15,285 nucleotides of DNA from Rickettsiales bacterium (GTDB lineage Bacteria > Pseudomonadota > Alphaproteobacteria > Methylaequorales > Methylaequoraceae): contig PALK01000046.1 of the NCBI GenBank assembly GCA_002710765.1, positions 33,347-48,631 of the forward strand. The letters are read 5' to 3'. The translations under genes and the position numbers were made by a program. This document shows positions 14,999 through 15,285 of this stretch, piece after piece; the first letter of the stretch is position 1; each line of letters begins with the position of its first letter. A model generated the notes under the pieces. The model worked only from the letters and a program-made list of their open reading frames with translations. It was not told where the DNA came from and searched no databases.

Positions 14999-15285
14999 TT
15001 GGATAAAGAACAACTCCATTATGATACAATGCACATTGGTTTTTTAGAAAAGCTGTGGGGAGATGGTTTTATGTCTCCTGGTGGCTACGGAGAAGTTAAA
15101 AGACTTTTAATAGATACAAATATGTCTGGTAGTAAGGTATTGGATATTGGGTGTGGTGCAGGTGGGATAACATTGAGCCTTGTTAAGGATTTTGAGGCAA
15201 AAATGGTTATCGGTGTAGATGTTGAAGCTGATGTTATTAAAAAAGCAAAAACTAAAGTTAAGAAAGCATCATTGGATGATCAAAT
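14999..15285 (+). CDS. SAM-dependent methyltransferase, class I (3' end outside window)
   Basis: Ninety-five residues are visible. FLEKLWGDGFMSPGG (15-29) is followed by motif I, VLDIGCGAGG (47-56), and an acidic strand VIGVDVE (70-76), which bind S-adenosylmethionine in Rossmann-fold methyltransferases. The FxSPGG segment before motif I resembles phosphoethanolamine/small-amine N-methyltransferase-like proteins, but the substrate region is cut off, so this is only a hint. TTG 14999 is chosen because AGGGGG (14988-14993) sits 5 nt upstream; ATG 15029 would be internal and lack a Shine-Dalgarno sequence. It is driven by the consensus promoter at 14950-14979 and diverges from the GYD pair. Confidence 0.87.
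   Translation, partial: MDKEQLHYDTMHIGFLEKLWGDGFMSPGGYGEVKRLLIDTNMSGSKVLDIGCGAGGITLSLVKDFEAKMVIGVDVEADVIKKAKTKVKKASLDDQ

Overview
The window is AT-rich, Gram-negative bacterial chromosome. It encodes a signal-peptide-bearing outer-membrane barrel, a LolA-like periplasmic protein and an RND transporter, and its tRNA gene carries a templated CCA. AT-rich codon use, a BisC/TMAO-reductase-type molybdoenzyme and two GcvT/DmdA-like proteins suggest a marine proteobacterium, perhaps a streamlined alphaproteobacterium. That placement is inference, because the window holds no rRNA or marker gene that settles it. I see no insertion sequence, CRISPR array or integrase.

Layout. (1) 1-4661, plus strand: the 3' three-quarters of a molybdopterin oxidoreductase, a GcvT/DmdA-like folate-dependent protein, a small VOC (glyoxalase-fold) protein and a second GcvT/DmdA-like paralogue, all tightly spaced and probably one operon for methylated sulfur or nitrogen compounds. 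(2) 4750-5568, plus: a protein of unknown function with a C-terminal four-cysteine zinc-ribbon-like motif. It converges, with a 4-bp gap, on (3) 5573-7171, minus: a FAD-binding oxidase of the alkyl-DHAP synthase/GlcD class. (4) 7172-7553: a spacer of about 380 bp with two hairpins, then tRNA-Gly(GCC). (5) 7776-9372, plus: two translationally coupled glycosyl/nucleotidyl-transferase-like genes of the TIGR04283/TIGR04282 pair, then a small predicted alpha/beta-barrel protein. (6) 9496-14144, plus: a three-gene envelope operon with an MMPL-type RND permease, a LolA-like outer-membrane lipoprotein-sorting protein and an outer-membrane beta-barrel. (7) 14285-14889, minus: two overlapping small genes, one a GYD-domain protein. 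(8) 14999-end, plus: the start of a SAM-dependent methyltransferase behind a consensus sigma-70 promoter.

How the genes may work together. The left operon combines a molybdenum S-/N-oxide reductase-type enzyme with two THF-dependent methyl/C1-transfer-type proteins and a VOC enzyme, which fits stepwise handling of a methylated S- or N-compound. The substrate cannot be read from sequence. The RND/LolA-like/barrel set looks like a trans-envelope system moving a lipid or hydrophobic ligand between inner and outer membrane. The two features I would follow up first are the paralogous pair bracketing the VOC gene, with their shared Met at a position usually Asp in GcvT, and the consensus promoter with a very short leader at the right edge.
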